Shown here piece by piece: positions 51,446 through 61,783 of a stretch of DNA of 64,000 nt. Position 1 is the first letter of the stretch. Each line of letters starts with the position of its first letter. The notes under the pieces are model-generated. The model had not been told where the DNA came from and searched no databases. It was given only the letters and a program-made list of their open reading frames with translations. The position numbers and the translations under genes were made by a program. Origin of the DNA: Granulosicoccus sp045106195 (GTDB lineage: Bacteria > Pseudomonadota > Gammaproteobacteria > Granulosicoccales > Granulosicoccaceae); NCBI GenBank assembly GCA_045106195.1, contig JBGCEH010000062.1:1-64000 (forward strand), written 5' to 3'.

Positions 51446-54400
51446 TTACTGGGATAGGATGCCCTTCAAATACGGCGCGGTGCGGGAACGTCTGGATTGT
51501 GCAACTTTTGCCGGCCGCCCCTTGGCCACTACTTTACCACCACCGTTTCCGCCCTCAGGGCCCATATCGATCAGCCAGTCGGCTTCGGCCATGATATCGA
51601 GGTTGTGTTCTATGACAATCACCGAATTGCCGGCATCCACAAGGCGTTGTAGAACGTGGATCAGCTTCTCAACGTCTGCCATATGCAAGCCAACGGTAGG
51701 TTCGTCCAGAATGTAGAGTGTATGAACACTGGCAATCGTCCGTCCTTTTGAATCCTGCACGGCTGGCTTTGCCTTGGATAACTCAGACACCAGTTTTATT
51801 CGCTGAGCTTCGCCGCCGCTCAGGGTTCGACTTTGCTGACCAAGTGTCAAATAGCCCAGCCCGACATCCTGAAGCAGTTTGAGCGAATGATGGATACTCG
51901 TGTGGTTGCTGAAGAACTCGACGCTTTGATCCACGTTCATCATCAGCACGTCCCCTATGGATTTGTCTTTATAGGTTATTGACAGAGTTTCGTGATTGAA
52001 GCGTTGCCCGTCGCAGACCTCGCACAGCACTCGGACATCGGGTAGGAAACTCATCTCGATCCGTTGCATACCCTGGCCGGCACATTCTTCACAACGTCCA
52101 TCGCCGGTATTGAAGGAAAATCTGCTGGCGGTATAGCCGCGTATTCGTGCTTCGGTGGTGTCCGCAAACAGGCGTCTGATGTTGTCCCAGAAACCGATAT
52201 AGGTAGCGGGGCAGGAACGTGATGTTTTACCGATAGGTGTCTGATCAACTTCCAGCAGTCGCGACACACTCTCCCAGCCGGTTATTTCTTCACAGCCCAC
52301 GAGGGCCCCGAGCTTGCGACGTGTCTTCTGGGCGTTAAGTACACGCAAGCTGTCGTGAAGTACGTCCCGCACCAGCGTGCTCTTGCCCGAACCGGACACA
52401 CCAGCAACGCAAACAAGCTGTCCGAGCGGAATCTCTACGCTGACCTTCTTCAGATTGTGCAGCGATGCGTTTTTAATGTGCAAGGCATGTTCGGTTTTTT
52501 TTCGCGGTGGATACAGCGGGTGTTTCAGCGGATTATCCAGTAAGCGCCCGGTGGCAGAATTCGGGTTTTTACGAACCTGCGCAACGGTGCCTGTTGCAAC
52601 GATTTCACCGCCTCTGACACCAGCGCCAGGTCCAATATCAATGATGTGATCAGCGCTCTGGATGGTTTCTTCGTCGTGCTCAACGACAACAATGGTGTTG
52701 CCCTTGCCTTGCAGTCTCGCCAGCGTGTCTAGCAGCATCCGGTTGTCACGAGGATGCAAACCGATGGTCGGTTCATCAAGAATGTAGCAAACGCCTTGAA
52801 GGTTTGACCCCAGTTGAGCAGCCAGACGAATACGTTGAGCTTCGCCACCGCTGAGCGTGGGAGCTGCCCGATCCAGTGATAGATAAGCTAAACCCACTTG
52901 CCCAAGAAAATCCAGGCGTGACTGTAGCTCTTTCAGACTGTCGCGTGCGATAACAGCTTCTCTGTCATTCAATGTTATGTCGGTGAACGTTTTGCCTGCA
53001 TCCTCGATCGACTGACTGGTATAGTCGGCGATGTTCCAGTCCTTAAAATAAACTGACAAGGATTCAGGCTTTAAACGCTGGCCCGCGCAACTTGTACATT
53101 CTAAGGGTTCTTCATCTTTGCCTTCCCAGCTGCGTTCTTCACCGGTCTGCTCTTCATCAAAGCCCGGAATAACCACGCCGGTACCAAAACAGTCCGTGCA
53201 CCAGCCATGTCTGGAGTTGTAGGAGAACATGCGTGGATCGAGTTCAGGAAAACTGCGCTGACAGCTGGCACAAGCCCGTTGTGTTGAAAACAGTTTTTCA
53301 TTGCGCGGCGTGCTGCCTATCTTGACCACGCCGCTACCATAGTCCACGGCGCGTTGAATCAGCAGTTGTAGTTCAGCTTCGTGTTTGACATCGACGAGAA
53401 TCGATCCGACTGGCAAATCGATGGTGTGTTCCTTGAAACGATCCAGGCGTGGCCAGTCGGCGGTTGGCTCAGGCTTTCCATCGACACGCAGGTGGTCAAA
53501 TCCCTTGTTCAAGGCCCATTTGGCAAGATCAGTGTAGTAGCCCTTGCGATCGACGATGAGTGGGGCGTGCAAACTGACTGTCTTGCCACGATGCTGTTTT
53601 ATGATCTGGGCCGTTATGGCATCGACCGATTGTGCTGAAATCTCTACCTCACAATCCGGGCAGTACTGCACACCGAGCTTAACGAACAATAGTCTCAGGA
53701 AGTGATAGATCTCGGTCATGGTGGCAACCGTGCTCTTGCGTCCGCCACGACTGGTACGTTGCTCTATCGCGACGGTGGGTGGTATCCCGGTAATTGCATC
53801 AACGTCAGGTCGGGAAGCAGGCTGCACAAATTGCCTTGCGTAAGCGTTCAGCGATTCCAGATAGCGACGCTGACCTTCATTGAAGACGATGTCAAAAGCC
53901 AACGTACTCTTGCCGCTGCCGCTTACTCCAGTGATAACGGTGAAGGCGTCACGGGGTATCTCGACGTCAATGTTTTTCAGATTGTGTTCACGCGCTTTGT
54001 GCACGTGAATACTGTCGCTTGCAAGAATCTCCGGTGTCGTGATAATTGAGGTGGCTGGCTCTGAAACCACGGATTGTCTGAGTTTGTCGCTGGCTTTCTG
54101 ATATTCCCGTAACGATGCTGCGGTCACGCTGCTCTTGTGCGCCATCACCTTTTTTAAGGTGCCTTTGCATACAATCTTGCCACCGGCGTCGCCTCCCTGT
54201 GGGCCTAGATCGATAATCCAGTCAGCATTGGCGATAACATCAAGGTTATGTTCGATAACCAGCAGTGAATGTCCTTGCGCAACAAGCTGTTCGAAAGCAC
54301 CAAGCAGCTTGTCGATATCTTCGAAGTGCAATCCTGTCGTGGGTTCATCAAATAAGAACAATGTGTGTCCTTCCAGAGTGCGCTTGGACCGTATCATGGC

Positions 54401-56974
54401 TGCCTGGCCAAGATAGGCTGCCAGCTTCAGGCGTTGTGCCTCTCCTCCGCTAAGTGTGGGCACGGGTTGACCAAGTTGCAGGTATCCCAGTCCGACATCA
54501 TTCAGAGGTTGTAGTGCCGTGAGTACATTCTTGTTGTCACGGAAGAACTCAATCGCTCGCTCGACGGTCATCTCCAGCACGTCAGCAATGGATTGACCTT
54601 GCGCTTCATGCGCATTGAACAGCTTGATTTCCAGTAGCTCCGGACGATATCGGCGTCCTGAACATTCTGCACATCGCAAGTAGACATCCGACAGGAATTG
54701 CATCTCTACATGTTCGAAACCGTTACCCGAACACACGGGACAACGCATGCCTGAATTGAAGCTGAAGGCGCTGGCCTTGTAACCGCGGTTGGCAGCTTCC
54801 GGTACTTTTTCGAATAGCTTTCTGATCGCTTCAAACGCACCGGTATAACTGACCGGATTGGATCGGGCAGATTTTCCAATCGGCGATTGATCAACAAGAA
54901 TGACATCGGAAATCTGCTCGTGACCCTCAATCGAGTCGTAGGCCTGTGCCAGATCTTTGGGTTTACCCTTGAGGGATGACAGTGCATTGAACAGAGTGTC
55001 TTGAATGAGAGTTGATTTGCCAGAACCACTCGGGCCTGTCAGGCACACTAGACGGTTGAGCGGAATGCTCAGGTCAATGTTTTTCAGGTTGTGTCCGGTG
55101 GCACCCTTTAGTACAAGCGACGGCGCATCTCTGTTCGATCCTTTGACTGAACGTGATGTGGTGTTGAACTTCAGCGTCTTTTCACCATTGAGATACTGCG
55201 CCGTCAACGAGCTCTTGTGCGCGAGCAATGCCTGCGGTTTGCCGTTGAATACGATGTTGCCACCGGCGTTGCCGGGACCGGGACCAATATCGATGATCCG
55301 ATCGGCTGCCAGCATGAGCTGTGGATCGTGTTCGACCACAATCAGTGTATTGCCAGCATCACGTAGTCGTTGCAGCACCCGAATGACACGATCCATATCC
55401 TGGGCGTGCAGGCCGATACTGGGCTCATCCAGGACAAATAACGTATTGACGAGAGAGGTTCCCAGTGCTGTAGTGAGGTTGATGCGTTGCACCTCACCAC
55501 CCGACAATGTTCTGGATTGCCGATCGAGACTTAAATATCCGAGGCCCACATCATTAAGGTAGGCCAGACGTGTCCGCATTTCCTTGACCACCATGGTTGT
55601 TGCATCATCCTTGTGACCTTGGGCAATTGACTCGACAAAGGTCCGTGCCCGCTCAAGCGGCAAGCGCATGATGTCAACCACATTGAGACCGGGCAGGGTT
55701 TTCATTCTGGACGCAGGAAGCTTACTATCGGGTGATCGGTAGCGCTCTGTCGGATTGACCACTGTGGCTGCCTGATCCAGAGTACCGACGCGCCAGTTCA
55801 GCGATGCCGGCTTTAGCCGTGCACCGTAACAGGCGGTACACTCGTCATAGCTACGGTATTTGGCGAGCATGACTCTGACGTGCATACGATAGGATTTGCG
55901 TTCCAGCCAGTCAAAGAAGCCGACAACGCCATACCAGTCGCCTTTACTCTTGACGTCGCCCTCAATGACCCAGCGCTGCTGTTTTGCGGTCATTTTTTCA
56001 TAAGGGACTTCCATGGGAATGCCTGCTTTCTTTGCGGCCTTTTCCATATCTCGCTGGCAGACTTTCGACTTTTCGGTTTGGAAGACCTTTACCGCCCCGC
56101 CTTTTAATGTTTTGGCGGTATCAGGTATGGCCAGACGATAATCGACTCCGATGACGCGGCCAAAACCTTTGCACGTGTCGCAGGCGCCCAGCGGAGAATT
56201 GAAGGAGAAGCTCGATGGCGTTGGTTCGCGATAGCTCGTGCCACAGTCATCGCAACGCAATGTCGTCGAGTAGCTTTGCTGCTTTACGGATTGGCGCTCG
56301 TCATCAAGCACATGCACGCACAATTTTCCTTGCCCGTAGCGAAGTGCCGCCTCTACCGCTTCTATAAAGCGACCGCGATTGTCCTGGTTAGTTCGTAGCC
56401 GATCCTGAATGACATCGATGGTTTTCTTCGTTTGCTTGTGCACGCGGGTATATCCCTGACGTGCCAACCAGTCGGTAACTTCCGCAGCGCTGAAATTTTC
56501 CGGGATGGGTACCTGGAATGTCACCATGATGCGCTGTGGCTCAGCTTCGTTAAACCAGGCTAAACTGATGTTTTCAGGCGTGTCCTGCCTGACGGCTTTT
56601 CCGCATTCGCCGCAATACAGATCGGCGGTTCGGGCAAACAGCAATTTTATGTGGTCGTTAAGTTCGGTCATGGTGCCAACGGTCGAGCGAGATGTGCGGA
56701 CCGGATTTGTCTGGTCAATGGCTATCGCAGGCGGAATACCTTCAATTCGATCAACTTTGGGTTTGTCCATTCGATCGAGAAACTGACGCGCGTACGGAGA
56801 GAAAGTCTCTACATAGCGCCGCTGGCCTTCGGCATAGATGGTGTCGAACGCAAGAGTGGACTTGCCGCTGCCGCTGACACCGGTGATGACGATCAGCTCG
56901 CCATGGGGCAGGGTGAGGTCGAGTGCCTTCAGGTTGTTCTGATGCGCGTTCTCGATCAGGATGTGCTTGCTCAT
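51446..56974 (-). CDS. uvrA: Double-length excinuclease ABC subunit A
   Basis: 1842 aa, twice the usual ~940. Two UvrA-like units in tandem carry four ABC ATPase cores: Walker A GVSGSGKSTLAFDTIY (~32), GPSGSGKSTLIQDTL (~648), GVSGSGKSTLAFDIVF (~1016) and GVSGSGKSTLVRDVL (~1527), and four LSGGE signatures (LSGGEVQRINL, LSGGEAQRLKL, LSGGEAQRIRL, LSGGEAQRIKL). Zn Cys pairs include CGECG, CDDCG and CDTCKGFG in unit 1. UvrA finds DNA lesions for UvrB and UvrC. Such fused long forms occur in other proteobacteria; a normal uvrA may exist elsewhere in the genome. The frame is intact throughout. Confidence 0.93.
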   Translation of the reverse strand: MSKHILIENAHQNNLKALDLTLPHGELIVITGVSGSGKSTLAFDTIYAEGQRRYVETFSPYARQFLDRMDKPKVDRIEGIPPAIAIDQTNPVRTSRSTVGTMTELNDHIKLLFARTADLYCGECGKAVRQDTPENISLAWFNEAEPQRIMVTFQVPIPENFSAAEVTDWLARQGYTRVHKQTKKTIDVIQDRLRTNQDNRGRFIEAVEAALRYGQGKLCVHVLDDERQSVKQQSYSTTLRCDDCGTSYREPTPSSFSFNSPLGACDTCKGFGRVIGVDYRLAIPDTAKTLKGGAVKVFQTEKSKVCQRDMEKAAKKAGIPMEVPYEKMTAKQQRWVIEGDVKSKGDWYGVVGFFDWLERKSYRMHVRVMLAKYRSYDECTACYGARLKPASLNWRVGTLDQAATVVNPTERYRSPDSKLPASRMKTLPGLNVVDIMRLPLERARTFVESIAQGHKDDATTMVVKEMRTRLAYLNDVGLGYLSLDRQSRTLSGGEVQRINLTTALGTSLVNTLFVLDEPSIGLHAQDMDRVIRVLQRLRDAGNTLIVVEHDPQLMLAADRIIDIGPGPGNAGGNIVFNGKPQALLAHKSSLTAQYLNGEKTLKFNTTSRSVKGSNRDAPSLVLKGATGHNLKNIDLSIPLNRLVCLTGPSGSGKSTLIQDTLFNALSSLKGKPKDLAQAYDSIEGHEQISDVILVDQSPIGKSARSNPVSYTGAFEAIRKLFEKVPEAANRGYKASAFSFNSGMRCPVCSGNGFEHVEMQFLSDVYLRCAECSGRRYRPELLEIKLFNAHEAQGQSIADVLEMTVERAIEFFRDNKNVLTALQPLNDVGLGYLQLGQPVPTLSGGEAQRLKLAAYLGQAAMIRSKRTLEGHTLFLFDEPTTGLHFEDIDKLLGAFEQLVAQGHSLLVIEHNLDVIANADWIIDLGPQGGDAGGKIVCKGTLKKVMAHKSSVTAASLREYQKASDKLRQSVVSEPATSIITTPEILASDSIHVHKAREHNLKNIDVEIPRDAFTVITGVSGSGKSTLAFDIVFNEGQRRYLESLNAYARQFVQPASRPDVDAITGIPPTVAIEQRTSRGGRKSTVATMTEIYHFLRLLFVKLGVQYCPDCEVEISAQSVDAITAQIIKQHRGKTVSLHAPLIVDRKGYYTDLAKWALNKGFDHLRVDGKPEPTADWPRLDRFKEHTIDLPVGSILVDVKHEAELQLLIQRAVDYGSGVVKIGSTPRNEKLFSTQRACASCQRSFPELDPRMFSYNSRHGWCTDCFGTGVVIPGFDEEQTGEERSWEGKDEEPLECTSCAGQRLKPESLSVYFKDWNIADYTSQSIEDAGKTFTDITLNDREAVIARDSLKELQSRLDFLGQVGLAYLSLDRAAPTLSGGEAQRIRLAAQLGSNLQGVCYILDEPTIGLHPRDNRMLLDTLARLQGKGNTIVVVEHDEETIQSADHIIDIGPGAGVRGGEIVATGTVAQVRKNPNSATGRLLDNPLKHPLYPPRKKTEHALHIKNASLHNLKKVSVEIPLGQLVCVAGVSGSGKSTLVRDVLHDSLRVLNAQKTRRKLGALVGCEEITGWESVSRLLEVDQTPIGKTSRSCPATYIGFWDNIRRLFADTTEARIRGYTASRFSFNTGDGRCEECAGQGMQRIEMSFLPDVRVLCEVCDGQRFNHETLSITYKDKSIGDVLMMNVDQSVEFFSNHTSIHHSLKLLQDVGLGYLTLGQQSRTLSGGEAQRIKLVSELSKAKPAVQDSKGRTIASVHTLYILDEPTVGLHMADVEKLIHVLQRLVDAGNSVIVIEHNLDIMAEADWLIDMGPEGGNGGGKVVAKGRPAKVAQSRRSRTAPYLKGILSQ

Positions 56975-57359
56975 GCGTTTTTCATTATGCGGCGTGGTAC
57001 GTAGTGTACGGATATGCGCAGGTGTGGACTATTGCTTGTTTAAACCTGCACTTTGTTTTTTCAAATAGGAGGGAGCCAACAGAGGCGACATGACAGGGAG
57101 CTTCACAGGTAAACTTGTGGAGACTGGCAACTTCTCTGAAAAACATGGTTCGGCCGGAGTCGTTCCAGCGCAGGCGGGAACCCAAGTGGATCGCATGGCA
57201 GTTCCTCGCCTGCGCGGGGATGACGGAGCGTAAGACAGGGATTTAAAACAGGAATTAAGGGATCTAATGCGCGCACGGTTAAGTTGAAAGAGGGGACAAT
57301 GGTTCCCAGATTGTTAACATCCAATTCAAGCCAGTTAAAGACAGTGTACATTCGAGGCC
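56975..57359. other. Divergent spacer between uvrA and the PhyH gene
   Basis: 385 bases. It holds repeat copy 5 at 57159-57224 and no gene. The uvrA promoter should be in the ~57000-57060 AT-rich part; I do not see a clear SOS (LexA) box CTGT-N8-ACAG. Confidence 0.45.
57159..57224. repeat. Bipartite palindromic intergenic repeat (copy 5)
   Basis: GTCGTTCCAGCGCAGGCGGG opens and GTTCCTCGCCTGCGCGGGGA then TGAC closes, the same layout and spacing as at 41889-41954. Confidence 0.8.
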
Positions 57360-58169
57360 ATGCCTTTCACTTTCATACCCGGCTCTACGGCAACACCTCA
57401 AGGTGATTTTGTGACTGATATTCCTCAAGCAGTGGCGGATTTCGAGCGAGACGGGTACTTTGTCGCGCACGCGCTTTTCTCGGCCGATCAGGTGAGAGCC
57501 CTGGTGGACCTGATTGACCATTCGCTGAAGCCTGCTTTAGCGCCGGTGGAGTTCGAGGCCGATGTGCATTATCCGGGCGCACCGTCGTCTCGCACGGCCC
57601 CCGGGGGGCAGACGCCACGCCGACTCTTGCATGCGTTTGGCCGTGATTCCCTGTTCCAGCAGGTGGGCAAACATCCTAAGGTTGTGCAGCTACTCAAAGC
57701 GCTCATGAAGGCTGAGCAAATCCGCCTATCTCAGAATCACCATAACTGCGTCATGACCAAGCACCCCGGGTTCAGCAGTGTGACGAGCTGGCACCAGGAT
57801 AGCCGGTACTGGCGTTTCGACCGCCGAGAGCTGGTCAGTACCTGGTTAGCGCTTGGGCCGGAGACGCGCGAAAATGGCGGCCTGCTTGTCATACCCGGAT
57901 CGCATACGCTGGATTTCGAACCTGGTCAGTTTGATGCGTCGCTATTTCTTCGAACCGATCTGGAGGACAACGCCGAGCTCCTCGCGAGAGCCAGAGTTGT
58001 CGAGTTGCAACCTGGTGATATGCTGTTTTTCCACTCGCGCACGCTTCACGCGGCAGGTCAGAATGAGACCGACAGGGTCAAGCGCTCACTTGTGTACACC
58101 TACCGTGCCGAAGATAATCAGCCTATTCCGGAAACGCGTTCGGCGGTTTACGAAGATATCCCAGTCTGA
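57360..58169 (+). CDS. Phytanoyl-CoA dioxygenase (PhyH) family protein
   Basis: 269 aa. The Fe(II)/2-oxoglutarate facial triad is visible: TSWHQDSRYW (His and Asp) and FFHSRTLHAAGQN (second His), with GGLLVIPGSHTLDF between and VKRSLVYTYRAED giving the 2-oxoglutarate Arg. Members hydroxylate lipids or small molecules. The substrate is unknown. It precedes the phosphopantetheinyl transferase by 11 bases, suggesting joint expression. Confidence 0.88.
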   Translation: MPFTFIPGSTATPQGDFVTDIPQAVADFERDGYFVAHALFSADQVRALVDLIDHSLKPALAPVEFEADVHYPGAPSSRTAPGGQTPRRLLHAFGRDSLFQQVGKHPKVVQLLKALMKAEQIRLSQNHHNCVMTKHPGFSSVTSWHQDSRYWRFDRRELVSTWLALGPETRENGGLLVIPGSHTLDFEPGQFDASLFLRTDLEDNAELLARARVVELQPGDMLFFHSRTLHAAGQNETDRVKRSLVYTYRAEDNQPIPETRSAVYEDIPV

Positions 58170-58180
58170 TCAAAATCATC

Positions 58181-58900
58181 ATGTCCCATTTCATTAAGGT
58201 TAACAGCGACTCAGAAGGTCAGGGACCGTGCCCGATCAATGGTTTGACGTTCGCGCCCGAATGGGCTGGCACCAACATTTATCTGAAAAGCCAGCCTGTT
58301 TCCGATTGCTCATCCGAGCTGTATGATGAGGAGCTTCCCGTCATTAAATCTGCCGCGCAGCAGCGCCGCAATACCTTCTCGTCAGGTCGGAGTTGCGCAC
58401 GTGCCGTGATGCTGCAAGCCGGGCTGCCGGCGTGTGCTTTGCCACGGTACGACGATGGCTCGGTTCAGTGGCCAGAGGGCTTGTTAGGTAGTGTTAGTCA
58501 CACAAACGAATGGGCTGTCGCAGCAGTAGCGGTATCTGCCATGTGTGAAGCGAAATGTATTGGCATCGATCTGGAGCGGATAAAACCACTGAATGAGGGC
58601 GTTATCAATCTCATCGCAACGTCAGCAGAGCGAAAAGAGCTGGCTGCGGCAAGTTCACCAGCCTGGCACTCGATGGCCTTGTTCAGTATCAAGGAAAGCA
58701 TCTACAAATGTCTTGCCAGGGATTTTGGTCAATTCATTGATTTTCAGGATGTCGAGATCAGTGATCTTGCCGGTGGCCGCCCGGTGTTAACGTTCCGACG
58801 GGCAGAACTTGCGAGTCGCTATCAGCCTTCACAATTGGAATTGCGCATGGCCGTAACACCATGGCACGTGTTTACACTTGCCTGGCTGAGAGCCGATTGA
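58181..58900 (+). CDS. 4'-phosphopantetheinyl transferase (EntD-like)
   Basis: 239 aa. GSVSHTNEWAVAAVA, CIGIDLERIKPLNE and MALFSIKESIYKCL are the three motifs of the EntD/Sfp-type transferases: SHT, the Mg-binding GIDLE, and the KESIYK helix. It activates carrier proteins with the 4'-phosphopantetheine arm of CoA, usually for non-ribosomal peptide, polyketide or siderophore enzymes. No such megasynthase lies in the window. Confidence 0.9.
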   Translation: MSHFIKVNSDSEGQGPCPINGLTFAPEWAGTNIYLKSQPVSDCSSELYDEELPVIKSAAQQRRNTFSSGRSCARAVMLQAGLPACALPRYDDGSVQWPEGLLGSVSHTNEWAVAAVAVSAMCEAKCIGIDLERIKPLNEGVINLIATSAERKELAAASSPAWHSMALFSIKESIYKCLARDFGQFIDFQDVEISDLAGGRPVLTFRRAELASRYQPSQLELRMAVTPWHVFTLAWLRAD

Positions 58901-59054
58901 TGCAAAGTAAGTGACGCTATTCACCTCCGGAGTAGCCTCGGCAATTTACCCTGCATGACAGGCTCCTGTAGACTAGTGCATTCGCCAAGAACGCCCACCC
59001 AGGCCGCGCAGCCCCATGGCCGTCGGCCTCAACCATTTGCATTAAAGGTTTCAC

Positions 59055-61682
59055 ATGCAGGACCAATACGATTTTCGCCGTACCGAGGCTGATGTACAGG
59101 CGCTGTGGGAGGCCAACGATGCCTTCCGGGTTACCGAAGATTCCGCTCTGCCCAAGTATTATTGTCTCTGTATGTTCCCCTATCCCAGTGGCAGTCTGCA
59201 CATGGGGCATGTTCGTAATTACACGATTGGTGATGTGGTCTCGCGCTACAAGCGCATGCGCGGATTCAACGTACTGCAGCCTATGGGCTGGGATGCTTTC
59301 GGGCTACCCGCAGAAAATGCTGCTATTAAAAACAACCGGGCTCCAGCGGAATGGACTCACGGCAATATCGTTGAGATGCGCGAACAACTGCAGAAACTCG
59401 GATTTGCCTATGATTGGTCCCGGGAACTGGCCACTTGTACCCCTGAGTACTACAAGTGGGAGCAGTGGTTTTTTACACAGTTGGTAAAGAAAGGTCTGGC
59501 CTACAAGAAGAACGCGGTCGTCAACTGGGATCCGGAAGAGGGCACGGTACTGGCCAATGAGCAGGTTGATGCCAATGGTTGTGGCTGGCGCTCTGGTGCG
59601 AAAGTAGAGCGGCGTGAAATACCCCAATGGTTTCTCAGAATCACCCGGTATGCTGACGAGCTGCTGGAAGAGACAGACAACCTTGAAGGATGGCCAGAAG
59701 CGGTTCGTACTCAGCAAAAGAACTGGATTGGACGCTCCGAAGGCGTCGAGTTCGCGTTCAAGCTGGTAGGACGCGGTGATACTGAACTGGACATCACTGA
59801 CGATGGTAAGGCTGATTCCATTCGGGTCTACACCACCCGGCCTGATACGGTTGCCGGTGTGACTTACATGGCAGTCGCCGCCGAGCACCCAGTGGCGCGT
59901 GCGATGTCAAAACGAAATTCCGAGGTCGCTGATTTCGTTAAAGAGTGCACTGGTAATGGCACCTCAGAGGCTGTTCTGGAGGCGATGGAAAAACGCGGCG
60001 TCCCACTGGGTATCGACGTAATCAACCCGGTATCCGGAGAACGCCTACCCGTATACGTTGCCAACTTTGTATTGATTACCTATGGTACGGGGGCCGTCAT
60101 GGCTGTTCCCGGACATGATCAGCGTGACTGGGAATTTGCCACCAAATATGGTTTGCCCATCAAGCAGGTCGTCCAGTCTGTTGATTCGCCTGTCGATGTC
60201 AGCAAGGGCGCATTTACCGATAAGGAAGGAACCGTAACAATCAACTCGGGTGAGTTTGATGGTCTGGGTTTTGAGCAGGCTTTCGAGGCTACTGCCGATC
60301 ATCTGGTCAAAGTGGCTGATGGTGCACGCAAGGTCAATTACCGGCTGCGCGACTGGGGCATCTCGCGTCAGCGCTATTGGGGTTGCCCAATACCCGTTAT
60401 CTACGATGAAGACGGCAATGTTCATCTGGTTCCGGAAGAAGATTTGCCGGTCGTTCTGCCCGAAGACGTCGCCTATACCGGTGTGACCTCGCCGATCAAG
60501 GAAGATCCGGATTTCATTAACACGACCGTCCCCGGGACTGATAAACCGGGCACTCGTGAGACCGATACTTTTGACACCTTCTTCGAATCGAGTTGGTACT
60601 TCGCGCGCTTTTGCAGTCCTGGTGCGGAAGCCATGGTCGATGAGCGGGCCAATTACTGGCTGCCGGTAGATCAATATATCGGCGGCGTGGAGCATGCGGT
60701 GTTGCATCTTCTGTATGCGCGTTTCTTTCACAAGTTGATGAGAGATGTAGGTCTTGTTACATCGGATGAGCCGTTCAAGCAGTTGTTGACTCAAGGGATG
60801 GTTATCGCTGAATCCTTCTATCGCGAAGACGACAACGGCAAGAAGGAATATTTCAATCGCCGCGAGCTGAATATCAGCAACGATGACAAGGGACGCATTG
60901 CAAGCGCAACACTAATCGCTGATGGTCAGCCGGTAACGGTCGGCCGTGTTGAAAAAATGTCCAAGTCAAAGAACAATGGCGTTGATCCGCTGGAGATGAT
61001 TGACCGCTATGGTGCCGACACCATGCGTCTGTTTTCGATGAGTGACACACCACCGCATCAGTCGCTCGAATGGAAAGAAGGCGGTGTTGAAGGTATGCAT
61101 CGCTTTCTGAAGCGCGTCTGGCGAGAGTTGAGCGGTGTGGATGATTCGTACATGCAAGCAACCATGAATCCGTCTGAACTCGGCGCTGATCACAAGGCGT
61201 TGCGGCGTAAAACCCATGAGACCATCGCCAAGGTGACGGATGATATTGAACGTCGCATGACCTTCAACACTGCTATTGCATCCATGATGGAATTGTTCAA
61301 CGACATGACACGCTTTGATGATCGTAGCGATGATGGCAAGGCCGTGATTTTTGAAGCCAGCAGTGCGTTGGTGCGGCTGTTAAGCCCGTTTGTGCCGCAT
61401 GTCGCTCATGAGTTGTGGATAGGGCTTGGTTACCAAAGCGCATTGATTGATGAAGCCTGGCCAGAAGTCGATGAGGGCGCGTTGGTGCGGGACGAACTGG
61501 AGATGGTTGTTCAGGTTAACGGCAAGCGACGGTCTTCGATTACTGTGCCTTCCAGTGCTTCGAAAGATGACTGTGAGGCGAAAGCCATCGCAGATGAAGG
61601 TGTGCAGAAACATCTTGAAGATCTCAATGTAGTCAAGGTGATCGTTGTTCCCGGACGGCTGGTGAACATCGTTGCCAAGTAA
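59055..61682 (+). CDS. leuS: Leucyl-tRNA synthetase
   Basis: 875 aa, the usual bacterial size. HIGH motif in PYPSGSLHMGHVRNY, editing domain stretch TTRPDTVAGVTYMAVAAEHP, KMSKS motif in VEKMSKSKNNGVDP, and anticodon-binding C-terminal region ending VIVVPGRLVNIVAK. It charges tRNA-Leu and is essential. The operon-like gap to the EamA gene is ~100 bases. Confidence 0.97.
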   Translation: MQDQYDFRRTEADVQALWEANDAFRVTEDSALPKYYCLCMFPYPSGSLHMGHVRNYTIGDVVSRYKRMRGFNVLQPMGWDAFGLPAENAAIKNNRAPAEWTHGNIVEMREQLQKLGFAYDWSRELATCTPEYYKWEQWFFTQLVKKGLAYKKNAVVNWDPEEGTVLANEQVDANGCGWRSGAKVERREIPQWFLRITRYADELLEETDNLEGWPEAVRTQQKNWIGRSEGVEFAFKLVGRGDTELDITDDGKADSIRVYTTRPDTVAGVTYMAVAAEHPVARAMSKRNSEVADFVKECTGNGTSEAVLEAMEKRGVPLGIDVINPVSGERLPVYVANFVLITYGTGAVMAVPGHDQRDWEFATKYGLPIKQVVQSVDSPVDVSKGAFTDKEGTVTINSGEFDGLGFEQAFEATADHLVKVADGARKVNYRLRDWGISRQRYWGCPIPVIYDEDGNVHLVPEEDLPVVLPEDVAYTGVTSPIKEDPDFINTTVPGTDKPGTRETDTFDTFFESSWYFARFCSPGAEAMVDERANYWLPVDQYIGGVEHAVLHLLYARFFHKLMRDVGLVTSDEPFKQLLTQGMVIAESFYREDDNGKKEYFNRRELNISNDDKGRIASATLIADGQPVTVGRVEKMSKSKNNGVDPLEMIDRYGADTMRLFSMSDTPPHQSLEWKEGGVEGMHRFLKRVWRELSGVDDSYMQATMNPSELGADHKALRRKTHETIAKVTDDIERRMTFNTAIASMMELFNDMTRFDDRSDDGKAVIFEASSALVRLLSPFVPHVAHELWIGLGYQSALIDEAWPEVDEGALVRDELEMVVQVNGKRRSSITVPSSASKDDCEAKAIADEGVQKHLEDLNVVKVIVVPGRLVNIVAK

Positions 61683-61783
61683 GAAGGGCAATCGACCGTG
61701 CCTTGGTGCGCTTCGTAATTCACAAAGCGTCGTGCCATTATTGGCTGTTGCCGACAGTGGCGGGAAGCTGATGAACTGCGGTA

